From Achatina immaculata (lineage: Eukaryota > Mollusca > Gastropoda > Stylommatophora > Achatinidae): a DNA stretch of 64,000 bases. Shown here in pieces: positions 31,150 to 42,117 of this stretch (its first letter is position 1; every line of letters starts with the position of its first letter). The translations under genes and the position numbers were made by a program. A model generated the notes under the pieces. The model worked only from the letters and a program-made list of their open reading frames with translations. It did not search any database and had not been told where the DNA came from. Where the stretch lies: positions 1,374,001-1,438,000 of the forward strand of contig CM019700.1 of the NCBI GenBank assembly GCA_009760885.1. The letters run 5' to 3'.

Positions 31150-33072
31150 TGTTACGGCAGGCACACTAGAACTGATAACGTAGAGAAATGAAGACGCAAT
31201 GGAAAGTGACAAACAACAACAAAGAGGGATATAAATCTTTGACAAAAGAAGTACGAAGAAACATAAGAAAAGACAAGAAACAATACATGCAACATTGTTG
31301 TGAAAGAATAGAGGGACATCAGAAATGTGGAAGAGATAGTGAAATATTTAAAGAAATGAAGACATTGATGAGAAATGTCACACCTAAGCTAAATGTAATT
31401 TGTGATGAGATGGGGAATACCTTGACAGAGACAGAGGAAATTCTAGAAAGATGGAAAGAATATTGCAGAGGAATGTATGAAACAACTGACTGTGGAAGCA
31501 GAAATCAGCAGTGTGAATTATTATTGGAGGAGAAAGAATCCGAACAGACAATAGATGTTTTATGCGCAATAAAGAATCTGAAAAATGGTCAAATCACCAG
31601 GATGTGATGAGATAACAGCTGAACTTATTAAAGCAGGAGGAAAGGAATGTGCAACAATCTATCATGCACTACGTAAAAAGATATGGCATTCAGGTATTTG
31701 GCCAAAAGAATGGAAAAGAACTGTATTCATACCACTGCCAAAAAAAGGGTGACCTGAAATTATGCACAAACTACAGAACTGTTGCCCTGATTAGTCAAAA
31801 TCAGTAAAATTCTGTTAAAAATCATAATGGGTAGACTTTGTAAGAAAATAGAAGAAGAAGAAGTCAATACGGTCAAAGCTGGTTTCAGGCAAGGAAGAGG
31901 ATCAAGAGATCATATATTCAATATAACATTAATAATAGAGAAATGCAGAGAGTTTAATGTGAATCTATATTTATCTTTTATAGACTACTCTAAGGCGTTT
32001 GATTGTGTACAACATCAGAAACTTTGGGAAATAATGGAAAAAATGAGATTTCCAACATATCTGATACAATTAACATCACTGCTGTATCTAGACCAACAGC
32101 CAGCAATAAGAATAAATGGTGAAACAACAACTTGGTTTGACATAAAACAAGGGGTCCGTCAGGGGTGTATATTGTCGCCTTACTTATTTAACTTGTATAC
32201 TGAAAATATAATGAGGAATGTTAGAGAAGATGTAGACAAAGAATATTACGATGCCATAACAATTGGAGGTTATGACATACCAGAGATTAGATATACTGAT
32301 GACACAGTGTTACTGTCCACAACACAAAAAGGAATGGAAAAACTAATTATGTCGTTCTGTAAGAACAGCAAAGAGCAAAACTTCTATCTTAATGTGAAGA
32401 AAGCTAAATTGATGACAACTGACAAAACAAATAAAGCAGCTGAAATATATGTCATTGAGGAAAAACTGGAAGAAGTGGAGAGTTTTGAATATCTTGGATC
32501 ATTACTAACTAATAATGGAGATACACTGAGGGAAATTAAAAGAAGGACATCTATCGCTCTTCAGAAAGTAAATCAACTAAGGAATCTGTGGAGAGGAGCA
32601 GACAGAACTACAAAAATAAGATTTGTAAGGGCATGCATCTTTCCCATCACAACATATGCCTGTGAGACCTGGACACTTAACAAAACAGCTGCGAAACACA
32701 TAAATGCCTTTGAATGTAAATGCTACAGAAGAGTTCTTCAAATATCATGGACACAGAAAAGAACAAATATATCTATACTACAAGAATTTAAGTTTGAAGA
32801 AGGATAGCTAGTAAAGACGATTAAAGAGAGACAACTTAAATATTTTGGACACATTAAACGTCATGATAATTTAGAGAACACCGTCTTGGAAGGGTACATA
32901 ATGGGAAAAAGAAAGAGAGGAAGACCAAGGCGAAGATGGCTGGAAGACATTGTTGATTATCCACAAATGGATGCACCAGCAGCAGGCCATCTTACTCACA
33001 ACCGAGAGGCCTACAGGAGTGCTGTTAGGGAGGCAAAGTTCCGCAATGGACATGCAAATGAATGAATGAATG
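31150..33072 (+). mobile_element. family C LINE copy 3, longest copy, TGAA-tailed
   Basis: It reaches further 5' than copy 2 (linker coding from about 31188) and ends in (TGAA)n at 33056-33072. I could not identify a target-site duplication, so the 5' limit is approximate. Confidence 0.85.
31188..33060 (+). pseudogene. family C reverse transcriptase pseudogene
   Basis: Relative to copy 2 there is a one-base insertion near 31590, another in the A run near 31746, a rearranged CATGCC/AAAATC site near 31796, and a TGG to TAG stop at about 32806. RT motif A (SFIDYSKAFDCV) and motif B (GVRQGCILSPYLF) are intact; motif C is YTDD rather than YADD. An extra GAA codon lies near 31860. The open middle piece is 31827-32807. 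Confidence 0.85.
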
Positions 33073-33074
33073 TC

Positions 33075-33586
33075 AGTAGTATATAATATTATTACGTAAG
33101 TGAAATAAATGGTATTCATTGATCTTTATTTTATTAATTTCAAGTATTTTATGCTATATAGATATGAATGTACCTGGCTGGTCGCTTACATAGTTGGCAT
33201 CCAGCCCTTTTATAGAAAAAAGTTGCTGATAGAGTCACTCCGATTTAAAGAAAAAAAAAGCGACGGTTATGTCCCCTTATGTTCCCGTTTTCACACTTAA
33301 CCGATAAGTTTCCGTGGCCTGATGTAATGATTTACATTTTTAGCCATGAGATGAAGAAGTGAAAAGATCCAAAGACTTTGGGATTGTGGAAATAGGAAAT
33401 AGCAAAGATTAGGAAGGATGGAATGCGCTGAAATGACTGGTTCAAGACAGGTATGAATGGATGAAACATTTCCTTGTCATATAAGGTATTAGGCGACGAA
33501 TGCCAGCCTTCTTCAACTCGCTGTACACAGTGAGCAAGTTGAAGATATTGTCCTGACACGTTACAGGTTCCTATTTGGGGATGGCA
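33075..33586. other. unassigned sequence
   Basis: No domain or repeat recognised between the family C tail and the next LINE. Confidence 0.35.
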
Positions 33587-33593
33587 TCATTTA

Positions 33594-34027
33594 AATGTAG
33601 CATTGCCATGGATGGCACAAATCTGAAACAAGTTGATAGATTCAAGTACGTAGAAATGATTATAACAAATGATGGGAAATGTCACAACGAAATAAAAAGC
33701 AGACGTGCTCAAGCCAAGTCAGCATTCCAGACAATGAGACACATCTTGTGCAACAGATCCATATCATGGAAACAAGATTCCAAGTACTTAAATGTTACAT
33801 CGAGCCAATTTTGTTTTATAGATGTGAAGCATGGTCTACAAATAAGAGAGTACGGCGAGAATTGGAGGCCATGGAAATGTGGTTTATAAGAAGGACGTTG
33901 AAGTCTTAAGAGAGGCTGGAGTTAAAAAGCAAATTATTGTAAAGATCAGAGGCAGACATGCGAGATTTATAGGACATTTCCTGAGAGGAGGAAAATTGGA
34001 ACACCCTGTGGCAACTGGAAAAGTTAA

Positions 34028-34072
<45 letters not shown>

Positions 34073-34200
34073 AGTTACTGGATGGGCTGTCAGTGTGGCT
34101 AGGAAGAAAGTCACCGGCGGATCTCATAATCAAGTCTAAAGACAGGGAATTGTGGAGAGAAATGATCGCCTACGCCACGCGGCACGGCACTTGAATTGAG
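33594..34200 (+). mobile_element. family A2 LINE, 3' fragment with GA expansion
   Basis: The plus strand encodes QVDRFKYVEMIITNDGKC, LKCYIEPILFYRCEAWSTNK, EAMEMWFIRR and ARFIGHFLRGGKLE, then after the GA run GWAVSVARK and ATRHGT. It is related to family A ([21 protein letters not shown]). The TTGA-type tail is at about 34190-34200. TCATTTA at 33587-33593 and 34201-34207 is a possible 7-bp target duplication. Frames are broken. Confidence 0.78.
34029..34072 (+). repeat. (GA)n expansion inside family A2 ORF
   Basis: The run encodes alternating Arg-Glu and follows GKVKGE. The other family A2 copy (60274-60853) has a longer CT/GA run at the same site. Confidence 0.9.
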
Positions 34201-34314
34201 TCATTTAGAAATGGATTAAAAAAAATTATTTTCGATACTACTTTGAAGTGCTGCCTGCAAACCTATGTATCTTTCGCGGCGCACTAGTATCTCCTTAGTA
34301 ACTTTGGTTGCTAG

Positions 34315-34615
34315 AGATATATAAAGCAATGTCTGGAAGCTACGGAAATGTGGATTCTTAGAAATGTGTTGAAGAGACCACGGACGGCAAGAAAATCAAA
34401 TTAAGAGGTTCTGAGGCAGACTGATACGAGAAGTCAAATAATTACAACAGTCAGGAAATGACAGTTTAAATTTACGTGACAACAGGAAAGTCAGGGGGAG
34501 AAAAGAGGCTGAAGTAGACCAGGAGAGAAAGAGGACACCTGAACAACACCTGAGACAACACAAAGCAGAGGGTTGTGGAGAGTTATGACCGTCAACGCCA
34601 GTAGGCGCGGCACAA
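34315..34615 (+). mobile_element. degenerate family A-like LINE 3' end
   Basis: Reading across stops, the plus strand gives LEATEMWILRNVLKRP, then GLWRVMTVNASRRGT, the end pattern of family A. It is older than its neighbours. Confidence 0.6.
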
Positions 34616-34619
34616 GGTA

Positions 34620-35655
34620 GATCAGGCTGCTGTGACACACCGGCGGACGGTCACTGATATAAAGGGCTGGAGGAAATGGAAGAGACATACTACCAGCTAT
34701 GATATGTGCTTCTGCTTAAACCTTGACTTTTCTTCCATCCCCTCTCTATCAATCCCGACTCGACCGAAACCCTTCTATTCATATGAATTGTCCTTGTATG
34801 ATATTCATTTTCCTTTTATTCACTATCAGCCATGTTTGCGCAAAATACTTCGACGTGTCTCGCCAAGCAGAAGCATAATATCTATCTCCTGAGACGGGAT
34901 TTCCCCAGCACCAGCGTGCACGGTAGCTTTTTTTACATCTGTCTTGTCTGGAGAGGGTCAATGCCCGGATCATGACCTCACAGCCCTTGCCTGTCATGCG
35001 AGTAGGTCACCACAATCAGCCAACCACCCGCTTAAATCTTGATTACCATCAAGCCAGAAAACTGTTATAGCTGTCATTAGTTTGGCTATCTCTGATGACC
35101 GTGTCAGTGGAGCGTAAACATTGCTGATAGTCAGGTTTTATAACATGTGAATCATGAATCAGAATGAAGCCACCGGTAGCCCACATCTCCCACATCTCCC
35201 ACATCTCCCACATCCACCACTGTTGTCAATGACTCATCTTTTGCGCTGGTTTTCTCCCTTGGTTCAACCTTCCCGGGCTTAGCTGCCCTTAAAAAAAAAA
35301 TTGTTTTAAAATGAGAAATTCTGATAAAATTGTTCGCTGATTTTTTAAATACAAGAGATGTTTTTTTTTTTTCGAGGGGAAAAACCATAGTGAAAAGCAC
35401 AGGGAAATTAAACCCAGATCTTCCATCAATAAATTTGATAACAGTGATGAATACGAGGGGGTTGAGGGCTCATGGTTTAGATCAAATTCTGCATTCTGAA
35501 TCGAGCATTGCTCTGTGTTTTGGAATCACAGGTATGCCCCCATGTGATCTAGTGTTCCATTTGATAGATATATCACATTGGGTTTTTTTTTTTTTTTAGT
35601 ATTTTCTGTTTCAAGTCAATGGCCGCCGTACTTCTCTGATCGGTTGGTGAAGTTT
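34620..35655. other. unassigned sequence
   Basis: Contains a short 9-bp repeat of CCCACATCT at about 35179-35214 and T runs at 35361 and 35583. No coding evidence. Confidence 0.35.
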
Positions 35656-35665
35656 ACTATAGATT

Positions 35666-35990
35666 CATTCATCATCATCATTCATTTGCATGTCCCTTGC
35701 GGAACTTTGCTTCCCTGACAGCACTCCTGTAGGCCTCTCGGTTGTGAGAAAGATGGCCTGCTACTGATGCATCCATTTGCAGATCATCAACGATGTCTTG
35801 CAGCCATCTTCGCCTTGGTCTTCCTCTCTTTCTTTTTCCCATTATGTACCCTTCCAAGATGGTCTTCTCTAGATTATCATGACGTTTAATGTGTCCAAAA
35901 TATTTAAGTTTTCTCTCTTTAATCCTCTTTACTAGCCAGCCTTCTTCAGTATTAAGCTCTTGTAGTATAGATATATTTGTTTTTTTTTTA
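35666..35990 (-). mobile_element. family C LINE, 3' fragment, TGAA-tailed
   Basis: A perfect 10-bp duplication ACTATAGATT flanks it (35656-35665 and 35991-36000). The minus strand covers the end of the ORF from ISILQEL to AKFRKGHAN, with a mixed TGAA/TGA tail. It carries AGCACTCC (plus strand), the TGAA-lineage allele. Confidence 0.88.
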
Positions 35991-36109
35991 ACTATAGATT
36001 ATTTATGGAAATATAATGAGTTGGGAGGAAGGGGGGGGGGGGGTAATCCCTCTTTCAGAATATTCTGGACGCTCGTTGATGATTCCAGTCAGTGATGGGC
36101 TCTGAGCAT

Positions 36110-36445
36110 TTAGACTATCATCATCATCGTCATCGTCATCATCATCATCATCATCATCATCACCATCTTCTGTGCCGTCTCCCCACAGAAGGTCGGCTGT
36201 AATGAGTATCCAGTTTATTCTGTTCCTTACTTTTGTAGTGTACTCAGCCAAACTGGTTCCTGTCCATGCCTTGACGCTGTCCATCCATCTGCGCCGCTGT
36301 CGTCCTCTGGTTCCTCTTTCCTTCGATCTTGCCCTCAGGTAGAGTCTTCATTATGATGTTATGCCGCCTTGACGTGCCCTAAGTATCTCTTCTCAGTTCC
36401 CACTGATCTGGCAATGAGGGGACTGAACTCTTCACCTGTGTCAAA
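36110..36445 (-). mobile_element. family G LINE, 3' end with (GAT)n tail
   Basis: The minus strand encodes GTRGRQRRRWMDSVKAWTGT, then SLAEYTTKVRNR, LLWGDGTEDG and a (GAT/GAC)n tail (36117-36161). It matches the RGRxRxRW...D.W type ending of LINE ORF2 proteins but is distinct from the other families here. Confidence 0.65.
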
Positions 36446-36574
36446 AACTGTATGAGTATGTATTATATGTTGCTTCAGAAGAGGTTGTGGAAGGTATTTG
36501 TGTACGATTTTTAGATAAAGACTGAAATCATGTCCCCTATGGGTAATTATTAGCCGCTTAAAGAGATTGGCATG

Positions 36575-37092
36575 ACAATGAGCGAGTTTGACAGCGAGTG
36601 AGGTTGACAGTGACTGAGGTTGACAGTGAGTGAGGTTTTACAGCGAGCGAAGTTGACAGTGAGTGAGGTATAACAGCGAGCGAGGTTGGCAGTGAGTGAG
36701 GTATGACAGCGAGCGAGGTTGACAGTGAGTGAGGTATGACAGCGAGCGAGGTTGACAGTGAGTGAGGTATGACAGCGAGCGAGGTTGACAGTGAGTGAGG
36801 TATGACAGCGAGCGAGGTTGACAGTGAGTGAGGTATGACAGCGAGCGAGGTTGACAGTGAGTGAGGTATGACAGCGAGCGAGGTTGACAGTGAGTGAGGT
36901 ATGACAGCGAGCGAGGTTGACAGTGAGTGAGGTATGACAGCGAGCGAGGTTCACAGCGAGCGAGGTTTACAAAGAGTGAGGTATGACAGCGAGCGAGGTT
37001 TACAAAGAGTGAGGTATGACAGCGAGCGAGATATGACAGTGAGCGAGATATGACAGCGAGCGAGATATGACAGCGAGCGAGATATGACAGCA
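36575..37092. repeat. 33-bp minisatellite
   Basis: About 15 copies of a 33-bp unit made of two related halves, GACAGTGAGTGAGGTAT and GACAGCGAGCGAGGTT. The first units and the last ones (GACAGCGAGCGAGATAT) are diverged. Open minus frames are artefacts. Confidence 0.96.
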
Positions 37093-37194
37093 GGAGGGTG
37101 TGGTAGGAGATCTCTGAAAGTTTCCTGGATGTGTCACTCTCACAAGTTACATTTTTTTTACAGTATTTTGCACTTTTTTCCCGTTCCATCGAGT

Positions 37195-37690
37195 ACTTTC
37201 TTGTTCTTATCTTTCAGCTGAAAGTTTTGCTATTCTTATCTTTCCATTTAATGCTTTGCTGTTCTTATCTTTCGGTAAAGCACTTTGCTTTTTTATCTTT
37301 CCATTCAGTATTTTATTATTCTTATCTTTCAAATTAGTACAATGCTCTTTTTATCTTTCCAATTAGTGCTTCGTTTTTTTTCCCTTTTTTTCTTTTGATC
37401 TTTCTACACTCTTCTTATCTTCCCACTTGCTACTTTGCTTTTCTTATCTTTCCATTCATTACTTTACTTTTCTTATCTTCGCACTTACTACTTTGCTTTT
37501 CTTATCTTCGCATTGAACACACTGGTCTTTTTATCTTCCCACTCAGAACTTCCCTCTTCTTATCTTTCCATTCAATAGTCTTCTTACCCTCCCTCTCGGT
37601 CTTTTGTTCTTCTTGTCTTTCCAGTCAATACTCTCTCTTCTTATCTTCTTATCTTCCTACTCTCTTCTACGCTCTGTTTATCTTCTTATA
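37195..37690. repeat. degenerate pyrimidine-rich repeat
   Basis: Irregular repeats of CTTATCTTTCCATTCA and TTTGCTTTT at roughly 30-bp spacing. The hydrophobic open frames come from the pyrimidine bias. Confidence 0.75.
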
Positions 37691-38021
37691 CTTTATCTTG
37701 TATGGTCTTGAGAACCCTTGTCTGGAGACAACGAGATCAGAAAAAAAACTCCCAGAGTTCCTTGTTGTTTGCGTGCCGGAAAGAAAAACGGTTTCCATTT
37801 TTAATTCTTGACGTCACAAAGACACTGAAATGTTTAACTCTTTGACAACGCACCGGAAAATTGACGACGTCTACAAGAAGTAGTGTCTCGACGGAATTTA
37901 AAATTTAGTAACAGAAATCCGTAAAAGTGTCTTTATCTGTCACGCTAGGGGAAAGCAATTTCGTCTCTGCATTGTCAGAAGCATTAGCAACGTATAAAAA
38001 TTCATTTTGTCCCAGGAGGCT
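37691..38021. other. unassigned sequence
   Basis: Nothing recognised between two repeat arrays. Confidence 0.4.
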
Positions 38022-38415
38022 TATGTTGTATATTCTGCAGAAGCCTGAGGGTTATGTTGTATATTTTGCAGAAGCTTGAGGTTATGTTGTATATTTTGCA
38101 GAAGCTTGAGGGTTATGTTGTATATTTTGTAGAAGCTTGTGGGTTATGTTGTATATTTTGTAGCAGCTTTAGGGTTATGTTGTATATTTTGTAGCAGCTT
38201 GAGGGTTATGTTGTATATTGTGTAGAAGCCTGAGTGTTATGTTGTATATTCTATAGAAGCTTGAGGGTTATGTTGTATATTTTGCAGAAGCGTATGGGTT
38301 ATGTTGTATATTTTGTACCAGCTTGAGGGATATGTTGTATATTTTGTAGAAGCTTGAGGATTATGTTGTATGTTGTGTAGAAGCTTGAGGGTTATGTTGT
38401 ATATTTTGTAGAACC
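38022..38415. repeat. 31-bp minisatellite
   Basis: About 13 copies of a 31-bp unit containing GGGTTATGTTGTATATTTTG followed by TAGAAGCTTGA. Confidence 0.95.
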
Positions 38416-38574
38416 TTGTGGATTTTGCGTAATTTGAATGGGCATTAAAAAACACTTTAAATATGAATGACCTTAATGTGCTTGAATTCATCCATGAAAA
38501 GAACATAAAATGAAAAAAATACTGCTTCTTAATATGTGCAGATTACTAATACTACATAAATATGATGTGTGACA

Positions 38575-38745
38575 TTTAATCGCCCGACATTTAATCACTC
38601 GGACACTTAATAAAGCGACACTTTCATCTGTCGGGCACATAATCACGCGAAAGTTGATTACTCACACAATTAATAATCGCTTTTAATCACTCGGACACTT
38701 AATCATTTAGACACTTAATCACGCGAAAGTAATCACTTTAAACTT
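38575..38745. repeat. degenerate CACTTAATCA-type repeat
   Basis: Irregular units of CGGACACTTAATCA and CGCGAAAGT, poorly conserved. Confidence 0.7.
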
Positions 38746-39095
38746 AACCCCCCCCCTCCCCTCAAAATAAAATGAAAACGACAGTATTAATTCTTTAAAC
38801 AAAAACACCAACCACTGAAACACATTCAATTGTAATCAAAGACAAATTTATGAGCCATATAATTTTATATCTAAAACTGGTCACCTTTATAGTTTTGATT
38901 CGAAGTTATATACATATAGACCTAGAAAACCGTAGCAGAAAATATTGTCAACCACAGCATACAATATGTAAATGTTATTGTCTTGTGCTATCTCCCTGTA
39001 GCTGCGAGCTGATGTTCTTTGCAGCCGATGCTGTGAAGATGTTGAGGTACATCATCGTATTGGCTTGAGAGCGGGTTATGACAGCTGTTTTTTTT
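38746..39095. other. unassigned sequence
   Basis: A short poly-C at about 38750. No gene recognised. Confidence 0.35.
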
Positions 39096-39427
39096 TCAGT
39101 CCCGGTCAGTCAGTCAGTCAGCCAGTCAGTCAGTCAGTCAGTCAGCCAGTCGTTTGTTAGTCCCTTACGGAACTTTGTCCCCCCTAACAGCTCTCCTGTA
39201 GGCCACCCGGTTGTAAGCAAGATGCCCTGCTGCTGATGCGTCCATTCGGAGATTATTAACGATGTCTTGCAGCCACTTTCACCTTGGTCTTCCTCTCTTT
39301 CTTTTTTCCCATTATATATCCTTTCAAGACGATCTTCTTTAAATTATCGTGACGTTTAATGTGTCCAAAATATTTGAGTTCTCTGTTTAATCTTCTTTAC
39401 TAGCCAACCTTCTTGAATATTAAGTTC

Positions 39428-39433
<6 letters not shown>

Positions 39434-39471
<38 letters not shown>
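39434..39471. repeat. (AT)n microsatellite grown inside the LINE
   Basis: About 19 AT units occupy the place where other family C copies read TATAGATATATTTG. The expansion happened after LINE insertion. Confidence 0.85.
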
Positions 39472-39474
<3 letters not shown>

Positions 39475-39495
39475 TCTTTTTTTGTGTCCATGATA

Positions 39496-40258
39496 CGAGG
39501 GTCATACAGAAAGTCGCGAGCAATTTTTTTTAAATCAGAATTTTTAGACACAGAAAATATAAATGTATCGCCTTTTCTGCATCCTTTTCTTAACTTGTTA
39601 ACATAATTTCCATTTCTCTGCACACTTTTTCCTATCGCTCTGTAAGTTTGAAAATACCCTCCCGGTAGAATTCCGTTCCAGCTGACCGACGGCACAGACG
39701 CACTGCTTTCTAGACGTTTTCTCCTGTGGGACCCAGCGGGCACATACTTTTCTATAGCCTAGGGTTTCAATCATTTCCTGTACTGCATTGTGTCCTATTC
39801 CAAGGTTTGCAGCGATTTCAGATACTATGACACATCTGTCTTCTTTAATGATGTCGTCAACGCTTTCCATGTTGCGTTCAGTAGAGGCAGTTCGAGGGCG
39901 ACCACTGCGAGGCATATATTGATGCTCGTGCTTCCATCTTTGAAATGTTTCACCCACTTCCTAACACTGCTAGCACCTATACACACATCCCCATAAACAA
40001 ATTGAAGTCTTTGATGAATTTCAGCAGCAGGGATTTCCTCTTTAACGAGGAACTCAATAACAGCACTTTGACAAAGGAAACTTCAGCACCCGCCATTTTT
40101 TAAATGCTCCGCGTGGTCACGTGACACACGTTGGTGACGTCATGTGACCTCTACATGAAGTGCAAAGGATGCAGGGTAAGGTGATACATTTATATTTCAT
40201 CTATCTATAAATTCTGATTTTAAAAAAAGTTTGCTCACGACTTTCGGTATGACCCTCG
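39496..40258 (-). mobile_element. mariner-type transposon, 763-bp deletion derivative
   Basis: It begins CGAGGGTCATACAGAAAGTC and ends with the near-exact inverse (ACTTTCGGTATGACCCTCG), so terminal inverted repeats extend for at least 25-30 bp, with similarity to about 50. It is bounded by TA at 39494-39495 and 40259-40260, the Tc1/mariner target duplication. Full mariners are about 1.3 kb, so roughly 40% is missing. Confidence 0.92.
39598..40102 (-). pseudogene. mariner transposase pseudogene, N-terminal DNA-binding part only
   Basis: From about 40100 the minus strand encodes MAGAEVSF, then (another frame) PAAEIHQRLQFVYGD and SSVRKWVKHF, the first helix-turn-helix. The frame 39957-39598 has SGRPRTASTERN, then IIKEDR and VSEIAANLGIGHNAVQEMIE, the second helix-turn-helix, then YRKVCARWVPQ. 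The catalytic DD34D domain is absent: after the linker the sequence runs almost directly to the terminal repeat. Confidence 0.9.
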
Positions 40259-40550
40259 TATATGAAGAACTTTTCTGTATCATTTACATTCAAAGGCATT
40301 TATGTGTTTCTCATCTGTTTTGTTAAGTGCCCATGTCTCACAGGTATATGTTACAATGGGAAAGATGCGTCCTCTTAAAAATCGTATTTTCGTAGATCTC
40401 TCTATTCCCTTACAGCTTCTTTAGTTGTTTCATCTCTTTGGCGGCGTGAGGCTCACGTCAGATCGGCTGCAGCTACTGAAGTGGCTGTTTATTTGTTTGT
40501 GAGCGGTTTGCTTTGTGTCTTTTCGTTTTCTTCTTAACTTTGTGATTAAT

Positions 40551-40967
40551 ACCTCCCTTTCAGTGCAGCATATGCAGCGACCTACGTTTAAGACCTCCCT
40601 TTCAGTGCAGTATATGCAGCGATCTACGTTTAAAACCTCCCTTTCAGTGCAGCATATGCAGCGACCTACGTTTAAGACCTCCCTTTCAGTGCAGTATATG
40701 CAGCGATCTACGTTTAAAACCTCCCTTTCAGTGCAGTATATGCAGCGACCTACGGTTAAGACCTCCCTTTCAGTGCAGTATATGCAGCGATCTACGTTTA
40801 AAACCTCCCTTTCAGTGCAGTATATGCAGCGATCTACGTTTAAGACCTCCCTTTCAGTGCAGTATATGCAGCGACCTACGGTTAAGACCTCCCTTTCAGT
40901 GCAGTATATGCATCGACCTACGGTTAAGACCTCCCTTTCAGTGCAGTATATGCAGGGGTCCACGTTT
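40551..40967. repeat. 42-bp minisatellite
   Basis: Ten copies of a 42-bp unit containing ACCTCCCTTTCAGTGCAGTA then TATGCAGCGACCTACG. The two alternating forms are GACCTACG and GATCTACG. A multiple of three, so both strands show long open frames without meaning. Confidence 0.97.
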
Positions 40968-41888
40968 AAAAAAAAAAGACAGTGTTTCAGTTTAATAGAT
41001 AATTTCAAATTGCATCGTCAGTATGAAGCCTAAATTGATGTATCTGCAGTGTGTATCTTATAGTCCATAATAATGTCCTTTTCTCCACTTTCTTTCATTA
41101 GTTTTTCACTAGTTTTGCTGAAGAACAGTTAACTGTTTTAGCTCGTTCGTTACTTTCTGCACGTAGCAGGTATCGACCATCTGCCCAGTCTTTCCGTGCC
41201 CGTGTCTTTTTTTTTTTGGGGGGGGGGGCAATACTTAAGCTCTTCTGTCACAAAATAACATCTATGGGCTATTTAAATGCAGGTATCATATTTCTCATTA
41301 CCTATACCCCTCAACCAGCGTGGGGGCCTTTCGACCAGTTCTACGGAGCGTTAAGGCTCCTTGGTCTCATGTAGGATTAGTGGTACAGAAAAACTGAACT
41401 GTTACTTTACTCGTAGGCCAACTTAATAGTTTTCTCAGCGGGTGGTATCGATGAAGCCTCACCGTACATGCCTGTTCGATATTATCCATGTATTCTTTTT
41501 ACCTCTGCAATAACAAAAGTAATTTTCAGTTACACAGTCTGCGATTATTTTTTTTTCATGACCTTTAGGGGTACAATAACAGTAAATAAAGGAGTAAAGA
41601 ACAAAAAATTAATCACCTCAGCTTTGGCCTATAGAGGGTTAATAGTTCTGCGGAAAGCAGAAAAATCCTGCAAATGTTAAAAGTAATTATGAGATGGATA
41701 AAGGATTGTTGAAAACTGATTTATGCGTCCGGATTATGTGACGCAGTGAGATTAAGTTGCAAGCTCATTTGATTGAGGTTTTGTGACGCAGTTCTGGAGG
41801 TTTGAGGTTACGCGACCCAGGTTCAGGGGGTTAGATTACTGGGACGCGCTTGCAAGTCAACAGCCGCAGTGATTTTTTTTTTTTTTAG
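40968..41888. other. unassigned sequence with poly-T/poly-G run
   Basis: T9-G11-type run at about 41208-41228. No domain recognised. Confidence 0.35.
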
Positions 41889-42117
41889 TGATTTTCTGGG
41901 TGGATCACATGCACACTCGGTTTTGTTAGTTTTATTATTTTTTTAGGTTATTTTCTGGGTGGATCACATGCACACTCGGTTTTGTTAGTTTTATTATTTT
42001 TTTAGGTTATTTTCTGGGTGGATCACATGCACACTCGGTTTTGTTAGTTTTATTATTTTTTTAGGTTATTTTCTCGGTGGATCACATGCACACTTGGTTT
42101 TGTTAGTTTTATTATTA
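41889..42117. repeat. 59-bp minisatellite, nearly homogeneous
   Basis: Four copies of a 59-bp unit containing TTTTCTGGGTGGATCACATG then CACACTCGGTTTTGTTAG. The first three differ at almost no positions. Confidence 0.96.

Larger units (their letters stand above)
39100..40430 (-). mobile_element. family C LINE, TGAC-tailed, split by a mariner
   Basis: The 3' end with (TGAC)n tail and C-terminal domain occupies 39100-39495 (minus). The sequence resumes at 40261 (TGAAGAACTTTTCTGTATC) and continues to about 40430, as in the intact family C order. The intervening 763 bp are the mariner. It carries AGCTCTCC, the TGAC-lineage allele. I could not find its target-site duplication. Confidence 0.82.

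Noticed and set aside
36550..37189. Long minus-strand open frames encoding NLARCHTSLTV repeats
   Set aside because: They come from a 33-bp minisatellite whose unit length is a multiple of three; frames are open on two registers, with no start context or domain.
40551..40967. Regular 42-bp repeats that could suggest a CRISPR array
   Set aside because: Units are contiguous with no unique spacers, and the context is an animal genome with LINEs and introns.
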